Source: Chalara sp. BL73 (taxonomy: Eukaryota > Ascomycota > Leotiomycetes > Helotiales). Taken from it: DNA of 64,000 nt. Below, one piece after another: positions 1-10,600 of the stretch. Each line of letters begins with the position of its first letter. Position 1 is the first letter of the stretch. The notes beneath the pieces were generated by a model that had not been told where the DNA came from, searched no databases, and was given only the letters and a program-made list of their open reading frames with translations. The stretch is taken from assembly GCA_918026815.1 (NCBI GenBank), contig CAKJVC010000218.1, positions 1 to 64,000 of the forward strand, written 5' to 3'. The translations under genes were made by a program, and so were the position numbers.

Positions 1-3000
1 CTTGTCTAACTTGGGGCGACCACGGAGAGCATTTGTGCGTAGTGGTTCAGGGAATCCACCATATGGTTGACCCATAAGGCCCTCAAAGAACTCGAGAACA
101 GAGCCTGGGAAATCAAGTTCACTAGCCTTCCTCTGAACGTCATCGTAGCTAAGCTTGTTGGACACCATGAACTGGGCCAAATCACCAACAACCTTGGATG
201 TTGGCGTCACCTTAACAATATCACCAAGCAAATCGTTTGCAGCCTCATAAGCCTTCTTTGTCTCAGCCCATTGAGCACCAAGACCAAGCTGAGAGGCTTG
301 GAACATCATGTTTGTCAGTTGGCCACCGGGAATCTCGTGTTCATACACTTCAGGATCTGGACCATGTAAACCAGCCTCGAATGGAGAGTAGAGTAGTCGG
401 AGTTGAGCCCAGTATGTGTCAATGGCTCGAACATGATGAACGTTCAAACCTGGATCAAGATCGGAACCCTCCAAGGAAGCGAGGAGAGCACCGACAGACG
501 GCTGACTAGTCATCCCGCTCATCGCGTCAGTCGCAGTATCGACTGCATCAGCACCGGCTGCGGCACAAGCGGCCATCGAAGCTACACCAGTACCAGCTGA
601 GTCGTGAGTGTGGAGATGAATAGGAAGATCAGGGTACTTCTTGCGGATGGAACCAATGAGGAGAGTAGCTGCCCTCGGTTTAAGAACACCGGCCATATCC
701 TTGATGCCCAGGACATGGATCTTAAGATCAACGAGCTTTGCGACCAATTCCATATAATATTCAAGAGTGTACTTCTTCTCTGGGTTCTGGTGATAGAGTT
801 AGTAAATGCTGTAGTGCTGTTCAATCAAATAGACGAAGCAAAGCGTGATGACATAGAAATGAGTTGATGAAAGCCAAGTAAAGGATCGAGTCCAAGAAGC
901 CCGAAGGTCCAAAAGTCCGATCTCCTAAGAATGTATCGAGCTAAGGGCTCGATTGAAGCTCCAATTTCTCGAGGTGCCTCTTCGAAGTGCGATGACCATC
1001 GAGATGTTGTTGTGTCATGGTAGTAAAATTGCAAATGCTGCGGTACTTCGATGCAGCACGATTCTCAGCATGTAGTTCCCCTTGCATAGTAGAAGTTCTG
1101 ACAGCTTTAGTGATCCCGGCAGCATTGAGTTTGTGTTTCTGAGTGCGTTTATGGTTCTTGAGCTCATGGTTGTCGCTGCAGATGATGTTGCAAAGGTCGC
1201 ACGAGAATTTTTTAGTCGCCAAGGCTTTCATCCGAGTATTCTTCTTAGCAATTGATGTTCTCTCAGGCCCACAGGTCACAGCATCTCTGCGGCTATTCTT
1301 GAGTTACCTCAGAATGGACGGCGTCGATTTGCCCGGGAGTGAGGTTCTCGGGAGCGGCCCCAATCTTTTCATACAGACAGGTGTGTGCACCAGCCGTCGT
1401 ATTCTATATTATCAAGAGACCAGGGGCAGAGATGGGGTATTTCATAGTCCTTCGTGCGAGAAACTATGGCCCAGAAATAAAGCGAGAATACACATTTCGA
1501 CAAGAAGAAAGATGGCTCGGATTCCGAGTCTCTGCGGAGCAGCAGGGATCGTCGACCAGCAGAGAAGGCCTTTGTGTGTGATCTCATAGCCGTCGTCTAG
1601 AGCGCGCCGAACATTTCTTCTCTTCTGTATTGACCCATCCGAGTAGCTATGCCATTTTTACCGTGTGTGCTACCACCTGTGTAGACTCTAGGCCGTTTGC
1701 CTGGTTGCTTGAGCACACTAACATAAACGCCCCAGCGTTTGTCAAGATAGAAGGGTAGACTCTTGAAGCAGCCGGTAGCAGGTGGTGTCTTTGACTGTAG
1801 GACATCCAAATGGCCAGGATCAAAAGTCAAATCCGAGGCCCGTACGAGCTGTTCCAGGATTTCTTGGGTTGGAAGGGCTAAGGCAAAGAGAGCACTTCAG
1901 AGCGGCAGGAGTCAGATATGTCCAGGCCGGCCACGCTGCGAAATCGATGACGTTGGTTGTCCTGGGTGCTATACTGATGATCTTGACACTCAAACTGTGA
2001 TAGGAGAGTTTCAGTATGTGTAGAGTCGAGACACAGGTCGGACAGAGTGTTGTCTATGTCGAAGAAGTGATGGCCAGTGCATAAGAAATGCTGTCCAGGT
2101 TGGGAGAAGGTTGTCCAGGTTGCAAGGTTGTCCAGGTCAGAAGGAGGGTTGTCCGGGGCGAGACGGGACGGTGCAGCTCCATGGCGGCAAGAAGGCAATG
2201 GCAACTCCTGCTGCCTTCCTCATATACTAACATGAGGTTGACGACAGGAAGGTCATGGCAGCGCTTGCTGCCTTCCTCAAATGTCATCAGGAAGTGTGCC
2301 AAACTATGGCAGCACTTGCTACCGTCCTCATATACCAATAGAGGATAGCTAAACGGCCAGGAGCGAAAATACGCGAGCTAAACGTGGGAACCCAGACAGA
2401 AACAAACGTACCAGCACTATATTTTGTTAGTTTCAGACGTGATGCAAAGGTTTAGAATACTCACTATCTCCAGAATAGCAGACTGTACCCTCAACAACAC
2501 CGCCGGCTTTATGAACTGCCTTGATGCCAACTTCGAGCTGGTCAATATCGTTCAGTGCATCAAAGACACGGAAGATATCCACTCCATGTTTCTTTGCTTG
2601 CTCACAGAAGTGGTAGATCGCATTATCTGGTAGCGAGGAGTAGGCTACTCCGTTGGCACCGCGGAGAAGCATTTGGAAGGGGATATTGGGAATGAGCTTT
2701 CTCATCTTGCGTAATCTGTCCCATGGATCTTCATAAAGAAAACGCATAGCAACGTCGAATGTGGCTCCACCCCAACACTCCAAACTGTACAAGTTGCTGT
2801 AGGCATGACTGGTCTCCTTTGCGATGTTGAGCAGATCAACCGTACGGACACGAGTGGCAAGCAGCGATTGATGAGCGTCACGCCAGGTGGTATCCATGAG
2901 AAGGGTTCCCTTGTTCGCACGCACTGCCTTGGCAAATGCCTCAGGTCCCTGCTCGACCAAAATGTTTCTCCAGCCCTTTTGGCAGGGGGCAGATGTATCA

Positions 3001-5751
3001 ATCTTGGTGCCGTCATCGTTGAACAGTTCTGGCATGATAATATCTCCTTTGAACTTTGGCTCTCCAACTTGACCCTTGATACTGCTGCCATTGACGGCAA
3101 CATCTCCCAGATAAGCCAGCAACTTCTGGGCACGATTTTGACCGCCAACAAGGTCGAATAGTGCAGGCGTATCATCGATGAAAGTGGTCCAGCAGTTTCC
3201 ATCAATAAAGGTTGGATGAGTAAGGAGAGATGCCAAGAAAGGAATGTTCGTCTTCACCCCACGGATTCTGAATTCGACCAGAGCACGGAGCATTTTCCGG
3301 CGGGCAATCTCATAGGTCGAGCCATGGCATGTACACTTGACCAACATAGAATCGTAATGAGCTTTTTAGAAAAAAGGTAAGTTAGCAAGTATAACAGTGG
3401 TTCCAAGAGTGTTCTAAGAAAATCCAGCAAAGTCCGTTTCGAGCTATAAGTTCGACCTAAGCGGGCGCTTGCTTCTTGTGCTTCTGCGACATGAGGTGAA
3501 TCTGCAACTTTGTGCTCGTGCTAGTAGAATGATCGCAAATCTTGCAGGAGTGTTTCTTTGAAGCAAGGTTTGAGTTGGCCCATGCCTTGAACTCAGGATC
3601 CTTGACAGCTTTGTCAGGAACGCTTTTAACCTTGTCGACATGCTTCTTGGCGAGGTAGTGCGCAGTGAAATTGGCCTGCTCTTCGAAAGCATGATCGCAA
3701 GTGTTGCATGCATATCTCCATAACACATACTCCATGATGCTGGTGGATGCCATGTCGAGCGAGTGGCAGTGGTGGTGACTCAATACGTGGTGTTACAGGG
3801 AAGCTTGTTCGAACGTCGTGGAGTGTTCAATGCTGCCTGCACGCTGCGAGGTATGATGTGTTGGAAGCGCCCTCTCTTGTGAAAGACAAGGCGCTTCATC
3901 ATGTCGTCCAAAGGCGCACTGTAGTCCAGGAAGGCATAGGGATTGGGGAAGAGGAAGAAGGAAAAAGTATCTTACGAGTGATGATTGCTCCTGCAAATCC
4001 ATTACCGCCATCCAATCGGACTCCATTACCACCAGCAGATCGATAGACCTCAATCTTTCCAGTATCTGGCTGGAATTGTTTGGCAGGGTCTTCAGTCGTG
4101 ATACGGCATTGGATAGCAAAACCCCGAGTGGAGATGCGGTCCTGTGTAAGGCCAAGCTGCGCCAAGGTTGCACCTGCAGCAATCTGAATCTGGGCAGCGA
4201 TCAGATCAATACCTGTAATTTCTTCGGTAATGGTATGCTCGACTTGAATACGGGGATTGATCTCAATAAAGTAGTATCGATTTTGTTGATCGACCAGGAA
4301 CTCTGCGGTTCCGGCATTCCGATAGTTGACGGATCTAGCCAGCTTGACCGCGTCGTTCAGCAGAGAGTCTCTGACATCAGCGGGAAGATCCTTGGCCGGA
4401 GCCAGCTCGACGACCTTTTGATGCCTTCTTTGGACCGAGCAATCGCGCTCAAACAAGTGCACAATGTTTCCGTGGTTGTCACCCAATAGCTGCACCTCGA
4501 TGTGCTTGGGCTTATCCAAGAATCGCTCAACGAAAACTGTCCCGTTACCGAAAGCCGATTTAGCCTCGGAAGTGGCACGCTCGAACGAGTCTTTCAAGTC
4601 GGCCTGGTCTCTTACCACACGCATGCCACGTCCGCCACCTCCATATGCTGCCTTGATGATAATTGGGAAACCATACTGGTCTGTGAACTTCTTTACATCC
4701 TCGTACTTACCAACAGCTCCATCTGTGCCCGGCACAACTGGAACGCCTGCCTTGATAGCTATTTCCCTGGCTGATACTTTATCTCCGAGGGCGTTGATGA
4801 CTTCTGGTGAAGGGCCGACGAACTGTACCATATCAGCTATAGCCATGGAAATCATTAATGAGATGTCACTTACAATAAGCCCAGCTTTCTCAACATTCTT
4901 GGCAAACTCGGCGTTTTCAGAGAGGAATCCATATCCTGTAGACACTTAGATTTCTCAGTTTAAGAATCGATATGGTGTTCCCTACCAGGATGGATCATCT
5001 GTACACCATGTTGCAGGGCAATCTTGATGATTTCGTCTCCCGCCAAATAAGCTCCAACCGGTGTATATTGTCCTCGCTTTCCAATAACATATGCTTCATC
5101 GGCTTCTGTAAATACGATTGTGATCAGCCAGTGTTCCCAGATGCCTCATGGTAGACCCTATCTCAATGCCAAGAGACACTTACTCTGTCTGTGCATGCTA
5201 AGTCGGTCCTCATAACTGCGATATCGTTAGCTCTGCGGGGCATGGAGAGACCCCTCATGACATTTACCTGAATACTGCCACAGTCTGTAGAGACAATTCG
5301 TGTGCCTAATTGATCAGTGTGAGTGGTTGTTTACGTGGCAGATATGAATCCAGGGGGTTGACTTACTGTACGGAAAATCTACATCAGCAGATTTCATGTT
5401 AGTGCAAGCTTCGTCAATCGTGTCAAGCATTCCAGCAGCCCCAATACGTACACGAATAGCTACACAAACGTCAATAGAGCAACGTAGGACATCAGGGCGG
5501 GCACTTACGAATTTCTCCGCGATTAGCGACTGAACGACCCCAAAGACAACAATTAGCATTTATTCCCGTGTCCCCAAGCTCAATTGAGCCATCACGGACG
5601 GGGTCGACTCACCCAAGATCTTCTTCAATTGCATGATGCTGGAATTGGCCCGGATGCGGTGAACCGTCTGCGGGACCTTGGTATCAGGACCATCCTCGAA
5701 AACCTCGCCGTAGGTACCATCGCCATGGGGATCGTGATTATCTTCCGCCAT
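1..5751 (-). CDS. PYC: Pyruvate carboxylase, 3' end outside window
   Basis: Biotin-dependent enzyme that carboxylates pyruvate to oxaloacetate (anaplerosis; cytosolic in fungi, and no presequence is seen). Exons (minus strand): 5613-5751, 5509-5529, 5452-5459, 5367-5378, 5268-5305, 5184-5215, 4986-5105, 4874-4935, 3976-4822, 2465-3361, 2412-2416, 1-786. They sum to 989 codons and stay in frame. The biotin carboxylase part reads KKILVANRGEIPIRIFRTAHE, then [20 protein letters not shown] and the glycine-rich [11 protein letters not shown] loop. The carboxyltransferase part has [19 protein letters not shown] and [14 protein letters not shown]. The window ends at GRPKLDK, so the last roughly 200 residues, including the biotin-carrier domain with its AMKM lysine, lie to the left of position 1. 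The start is the ATG at 5751, in frame with the conserved first exon. Oddities: four micro-exons of 21 nt or less, and introns of 1625 and 614 nt that carry zinc-finger/nuclease sequences. Identity is certain; the tiny exons are inferred from conserved residues. Confidence 0.96.
937..951. repeat. 15-bp imperfect palindrome near the 3' end of the PYC giant intron
   Basis: The plus strand reads CGAGCTAAGGGCTCG. The outer arms CGAGC/GCTCG pair, so the transcript could form a small hairpin. A relative with two differences, CGAGCCAGGGGCTCG, lies at 10491-10505 inside a clathrin intron. The AAGGGCTCGA part recurs at 58661-58670 in an intergenic spacer. Confidence 0.5.
941..1830 (-). pseudogene. Decayed GIY-YIG endonuclease with C2H2 zinc fingers, nested in a PYC intron
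   Basis: Same strand as the host gene. Positions 1830-1600 encode a GIY-YIG core: WGVYVSVLK, then VYTGGSTHG 13 residues after GVY, then GIATRMGQY with the conserved arginine. After MFGAL a stop occurs (1599-1597), but another frame continues with [14 protein letters not shown]. The first frame then resumes as [12 protein letters not shown] and [14 protein letters not shown] (to about 1370), and a third frame gives [20 protein letters not shown] further frame (1279-941) has two zf-met-type fingers: CDLC-x12-H-x5-H, and a second finger whose first cysteine is lost (YRSIC). At least four frame changes plus stops mean that it no longer makes one protein. GIY-YIG domains are nucleases typical of homing endonucleases and repair enzymes; fungal proteins joining this domain to C2H2 fingers exist, but I know of no assigned role. 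Calling it a homing-type element is inference. Confidence 0.8.
2054..2345. repeat. Degenerate tandem repeats inside the PYC intron
   Basis: Three imperfect copies of a unit of about 60 bp occupy roughly 2195-2345. Each contains a TGGCARC-x-CTTGCTGCCTTCCTCA-like core (TGCTGCCTTCCTCATAT, TGCTGCCTTCCTCAAAT, TGCTACCGTCCTCATAT). Read on the minus strand they give repeated peptides such as [24 protein letters not shown] and [12 protein letters not shown]. The adjoining 2090-2155 has several GTTGTCCAGG copies. No function is visible; it looks like replication-slippage expansion within non-coding sequence. Confidence 0.65.
2412..2416 (-). other. PYC: 5-nucleotide micro-exon of PYC
   Basis: The upstream exon ends GGA GAT A (phase 1, donor GTGAGT at 2464) and the downstream exon starts AAC CCA GAG (phase 0). 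Joining them directly breaks the frame, and pyruvate carboxylases have a conserved Met-Leu here (SGDMLNP). On the minus strand the sequence ATATAG|TGCTG|GTACGT at 2418-2406 supplies exactly TG CTG between an AG acceptor and a GT donor. This restores GDML followed by NPEKKYT. The upstream intron is then 48 nt, a normal size for this gene set. This is an inference from frame and conservation; an RNA read across the junction would settle it. Confidence 0.8.
3457..3753 (-). CDS. Intron-nested C2H2 zinc-finger ORF (98 aa)
   Basis: This ORF lies inside the 614-nt intron 3362-3975 of PYC, on the same strand. The intron has donor GTAAGA, branch TGCTAAC and acceptor AAAAAG. From ATG 3753 it encodes [20 protein letters not shown] and continues. 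It has two complete zf-met-type fingers, CNTC-x12-H-x5-H and CKIC-x12-H-x5-H, separated by a linker of about 29 residues, and ends QKHKKQAPA. Finger spacing and linker (AVKDPEF...NLASKKHS against AVRTSTM...RAASKYRS) match the finger part of the decayed nuclease at 941-1279, so the two are homologous. No GIY-YIG sequence remains in this intron. It could be a remnant still open by chance, or a small DNA/RNA-binding protein made from the intron or an alternative transcript. The ORF is certain; expression is unknown. Confidence 0.45.
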   Translation of the reverse strand: MASTSIMEYVLWRYACNTCDHAFEEQANFTAHYLAKKHVDKVKSVPDKAVKDPEFKAWANSNLASKKHSCKICDHSTSTSTKLQIHLMSQKHKKQAPA

Positions 5752-7601
5752 GTTCTTTTTTTTTGGCAGCTATCTGAAGCTGGTGCCGAGTATGAACCGT
5801 CGGACCGTGAGCTTTCGAGCGAGCAAAGCCTCGGTAGGGCTTGTGAGACGAAGCTTCCACGAGCTGTTTATGACGTTTGAACGTTGCACTGCGCTCAATT
5901 GAGTTTGGATAAGTGATGTAGGATGGGGCAGAGGGGGGATAATATCGATGCCAGAGGGGATGAGATTCAGCTTTAAAGGATTTTGAAGAGAAAGGGTTGA
6001 AGAGAGGGGTGTGTGTGTGTGAGTGCGGGCGAGTAATTTGGGTAAGCTTTGGGGTTTTTGGTAGCAGGTGCACGCACGTACAGTTGTCCGCGACGGCGGC
6101 GGCCCTTATGGTGGGGTAGAAAGAGGGAGCTCTGTTTAAGCCAAGGATGCCCGTGGAAGGCCCTATCAAGGGCCCGAGCCAATCCCAGCCGGCTGATATG
6201 TGACCCAAGCCAAAACCCAAGAAATGATCAGAAACTGCTGCACCCATGCAAATGCAAAATAGCAACACTAGAAACACTGATCTCGACAAAAGCTGCTTGA
6301 AAATGTCTTTCAAGCTTTGGTCGCGGTTTGTTGAGACGTGCCTTCAAAAATTCATTGCCATTGTGGATGGACGGAAGACTTGGTCAGACACTGGGTTTCA
6401 TCCTGATAAGGCTGTGTGGTGCTGGCGGTATGACATATGTACCATACAAAAAATTCCTTTTTTGAGACAAACGCCTGTCCAACCACTCGCCAGGTTACTT
6501 CTATATGACTGCACTTCTTTCTCTCTGCCTCTTTCACGGCCCCTTGTTCACCACTTGATCAACAGAATTTACCTCATCATCCTTCACCAGCACCGCTCTG
6601 CATATCAGCGCGCGGGATGCATACATTAAGTATCAACACTAAAAAAGTATTTCGCATATGGCTTTAGCGCATGCCACCCGGTTCTTTGCCAATAGATCTC
6701 GCCCTTTCTTCTCCTCCTCTTCCTCCCCCTTCCTCCCTCGCAAGCATATGTCCGTTATCCGCTGGCCGCCCTCTTATCCACAATTGCTTTTTTTTTAATC
6801 TCTGAGAGGTCGTGTGAGCCGAAAAGTACCAAGGGCTATTTTATTTCTTTGGGAAGCCACCGAGAAAAAAAATCCAAAAAAAAAAATCCAAGGCACACCC
6901 GAAGCCGGAGCGAAACGCCTCGGCACTCGATTTTTCTCTTACAGTACTGTAGATTCTTTGTTATCCACCCGCCCGGTGCACGACCCCAGGATCACACTCA
7001 GATTCTTGGGATCTGAGTTGCAGGGGGGCACGATTTGCCTGTGAATCTGCATGCGTAAGAGCTATGCGGTTTGATTGTGGCTCCCCCCACTAAGCGCAAC
7101 TAGCCGAAGCTTCCCAACATCACGGTGTTAAAGGTAGCGAAGCTGGCATGTATTGATGAGGTAGAATGGTTGGTGGTATGGAACAATTCGGAAGCACATG
7201 GATAAATTATCCGCCGCAATCAGAGTAATACTTGATTTTGGCGAAGAATCGGTGATGAACACTTGGATAGAATAGGGTGTGACCGAAACCCCAAAAGTGA
7301 AACCTACAAAACTTAACGGTCAACACGAAAGGAGGAGACGTAAAATGCTTTTCATTGCTATTACACATCCCGAAAATCTAGTAAAGCAAGGTAGAACGCT
7401 ACTATCAGTTACACGCGTGCAGAATGCGTACATCTTCGCACGGAATGTCATCCCAAATGCATACAACTACAATCATGATGGGAATATCAGGTTTGAGGAA
7501 ATCCTTCCACGAAAACACCCCCTTTGATATGTCATCATGTAAAGTGTCCCCACCAAAACCCCAGGTCATTATGTATAGTCCATAGTTCTCATACCACTAC
7601 T
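5752..7601. other. Intergenic: PYC promoter/leader and CHC1 3' flank
   Basis: The part near PYC is pyrimidine/purine-biased, with a (GT)n-type run at about 6009-6022. Around 6660-6900 there are long CT and A runs. An open frame of 191 codons on the minus strand (6313-5738) overlaps the PYC start in another frame, has no recognisable domain, and is probably leader sequence. No gene is supported here. Confidence 0.5.
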
Positions 7602-10600
7602 TCAGAAGTTGCCATAGCCGGTTGCCTGTGGAGCGAATCCGTTTGTTTGGGCGAAAGGAGCAGGAGATGTTCGTCCACCCGGGCCTGCGGTAAGCATGAG
7701 CCGATTTCCTCCGAGGATGGGCGCATTGCTCTCCTCTTGGACCTGTGACTTTTCACGCTCCTTGCGTTCGTCATTATCCTTCTTCAAGGTTGCTATAGTT
7801 GAGGCTTGTTGTGCTAAGTAGTTGATCATGAATGGCATGGTGAAATCGGTAAGGCCATGACGCCAAGAAATCTCCATGACAACATGGATAGGGATTAAGT
7901 CGTAGCAAGCATAGAGCATGCCAACATAGCATTCGCGGCTGCCAATATCCACAAACTGCAAAGATTAGCTTTGAATGAGATGATATTTTGGAAACTTACG
8001 TAGCGGAGCAACTCCTCAACAACTTCTGGTTTGCCCGAGATAGCAGCAGTCTCAATGGCATCCTTGAACAACTTGTCCTGCTTGGAGAGAGCAATCGACT
8101 TCTCCCAGCGCTTGTTCTTGCGATAGATGCTGGCAGCAATTTGGCGGAAGAATACCAAATCGTGCTTTTCTAATCGTTGAGCCAGCTCGACTGGGTCATA
8201 ATTATCATAATTCTCAACAGAGTCACGCAGAGTCTTGTAGTCCTCTTCTTCGATTAGAAGGTCATTGATGGCAATATTCACAGTTCTCTTATTCTGTGGC
8301 TGAACATTAAGAAGGAACGGCTTGATAAGCGGGATATTGTCTGATTTCTCGAACATCTTGACAACACGGTTGACATCGATTCTTGGGGTCAAGGCTTGTA
8401 GAAGATCGGTAAGAAGGGTTGGCTGCTGTTGGAGGTAGAAGTTGAGTGCACGGTAATAGATTTCCAAGTTGGCGACTTTGACGATAATATCCTTGAAAGA
8501 GTGATGCTCCCAGGCAGAGACAGAGCGCTCCATCATCGCAAGAGCAGCGTTGTCCCATTCATCATAATGGCAGTATAGGAAGACAAGTTCGGGCCATAGA
8601 TTGGCATCCTCGCAGGCACGAATAACCTTTGGAATGTTGATACGGCCCCAGAAGAGCTTGAGATGCTCCATTGTTCGCTCGGGGTGATATTTTGTCAAGG
8701 CAATTCCAAGCTCGGTGAACATACCCATGTGGCTTCTCTCAAGACCAAGGCCCTGCTCAAGAAGTGCAATGAGCTCGTCGAAGTAGCCGTTGCGCTCATA
8801 TTGCTTTACCAGGTCTTGCAGCTCCTCTGCATCAACAATCAAGTTGAGACCGCAAATCTGGGCGAGTCGGAACTCCTTCTTGTCTACACAAGCAGCGTTG
8901 ACCTGCTTCCAGACCTTGATATTGTTTGCCTTACGTGCACACTCAACAGCTGCTTGGTACTCCTCGAGGTGGACCAAAGTAGTCGCGAGCTTAGCCCAGT
9001 TCGAGATGCTGGTAAAGAAAATCTTCGCAGCTTGATGATAGCCTTCTTCATAAGCCTTGTCACCCGATTGCTCGATGTCAGCAACGTTGGTGCCTCGAAG
9101 GAAGTCCTCCAACTCGCTTAGTTGATTAGTACGGGCATAAGCAAAAGCCAAAGCGGTATCGATCGGTGGCTCTCTGAGAGTCTTGCGTGCCATCCGTAAA
9201 AATTTAATGAGATCCTCGTCCTTACCAGCATGTGTGGCAATCTCGATAACCTCATTATAGTTGGAGGGGTCTTCGGCACGAATATATGAAGCAATACCAT
9301 CGCTAACACGAAGACCGTCCAACTGAGCCTTTGCAACTCTGCTCCATACCTCTGGAAGTTCAACCTTCTCAGCGTACTCTTGGGCTGAATCCACACTTAT
9401 AATGTGTTCAATGAGAACAGTAACGGCGCTGATATGGTCATTGATCTTCTTGTAGACCTCCAAGGCTTCCTCGAAGAGACCAACTTCAACACAGATGTTG
9501 GCAACATCAGGGGCATTGTAGCTATCGAGTCGGTGAATGTAGTCCATAACTCGTCCTTTATCGGCCTTAGTGGCAGTAAGAATAAGCAAGTTCTGCAGAC
9601 TCTCGTTGTCACTGAAGGGGGACGGCTCAAGGACAATCTTCTCCAGAAGCTCAATAAGCTCTCCAGGTAAGTCGGCTTGAAGGAATGAAGAAACCGCCAC
9701 AGATACACGCTCCGGTTCTGTCGATTCTGGAACGGCGGTGGAGATAACCTGATCAATGACAGAGCGACGGTGCATGTTATTTGCGCTAAGAACAAATGCC
9801 CACAACTCAGTATCGGCTCTCTCAAGGAGATAACGAGCCTGAGCCTTGAACATAGAGTTTTCGTTTGTGATGTTGACGAGCTCCAAATCATTCTGGCCCT
9901 TTCTGTATGCGATGTAGGCAAGATTTGGGTCTCGCTTCTCGCAGTACTTACCGACAGTCAATGGATCGTACTGATCGTTCTCCTTGAGAAATTTCTCGGG
10001 ATTGTTGTTGCTGTCAATATAGATCTTAGCAAGAGCGTTGTAGACTGCTTGTTGTTGGTTTCCAGCAGCCAAAGTAGCCTCCAGGAATGGCAAGAGAATC
10101 TTCAGACGATTTCTGGTCTCAACTTCGCTGACGAGCTCGTCGATTGGTATAGACGCCGGGTTGACAGTAGAAAGAAGGTTCTTGATGATTGACTCTTCAC
10201 AATCAACATCTAGAAGGCCTCCAACAACAGCGGGGGCTCGAGCAGGGTTGACGCGCTGGACATAAACCTCAATGGATTGAAATTGCTTGTTCTGGTAAAG
10301 GTAGAGAACAAGGTCATGGATCATGTTGAAACGGTCACAAACAATGATAAGCGGTAGTTGCTCAGTTAACTTAGCCTCCTTCAAGAAGTTCTTTACTTTT
10401 TCTGCATTATAGTGATCTTTTTCAAATGTTAGTGAATGCTCAAATGCCCAAAAACCCAAGAAAAAAACTCCAAAATGTAGAAATTGAAGCCGAGCCAGGG
10501 GCTCGACTCCATCGACTCGATCACAGCATTCTGGGACGGGTAACGGAAATGAAAGTCCAACTTACTGCTGTCTCGGCAGATACGCTCAACCTCTTGGAAT

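Larger units (their letters stand above)
787..2411 (-). other. Giant spliceosomal intron (1625 nt) of PYC hosting a nuclease relic
   Basis: The intron lies between the 5-nt exon (2412-2416) and the exon ending at 786. On the minus strand it begins GTACGT and ends CTATCACCAG, with a perfect TACTAAC branch-site match at about 799-805. It is some 30 times longer than the usual 48-60 nt introns of this window. From its 5' side it contains a degenerate tandem-repeat block (2054-2345), GTCCAGG-rich repeats, a broken GIY-YIG/C2H2 coding region (941-1830), and a short imperfect palindrome (937-951). The canonical ends suggest that the cargo is removed by the spliceosome and is not self-splicing. I saw no group I or II intron core, but did not fold the RNA. 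Confidence 0.8.

Noticed and set aside
787..2411. Group I or group II self-splicing intron in PYC
   Set aside because: The ends (GTACGT and CACCAG) and the TACTAAC branch site are spliceosomal; no conserved catalytic core was recognised by eye.
5738..6313. 191-codon minus-strand frame upstream of PYC
   Set aside because: Overlaps the PYC start in another frame, low-complexity His/Thr/Pro content, no splice or domain support. Probably leader sequence.
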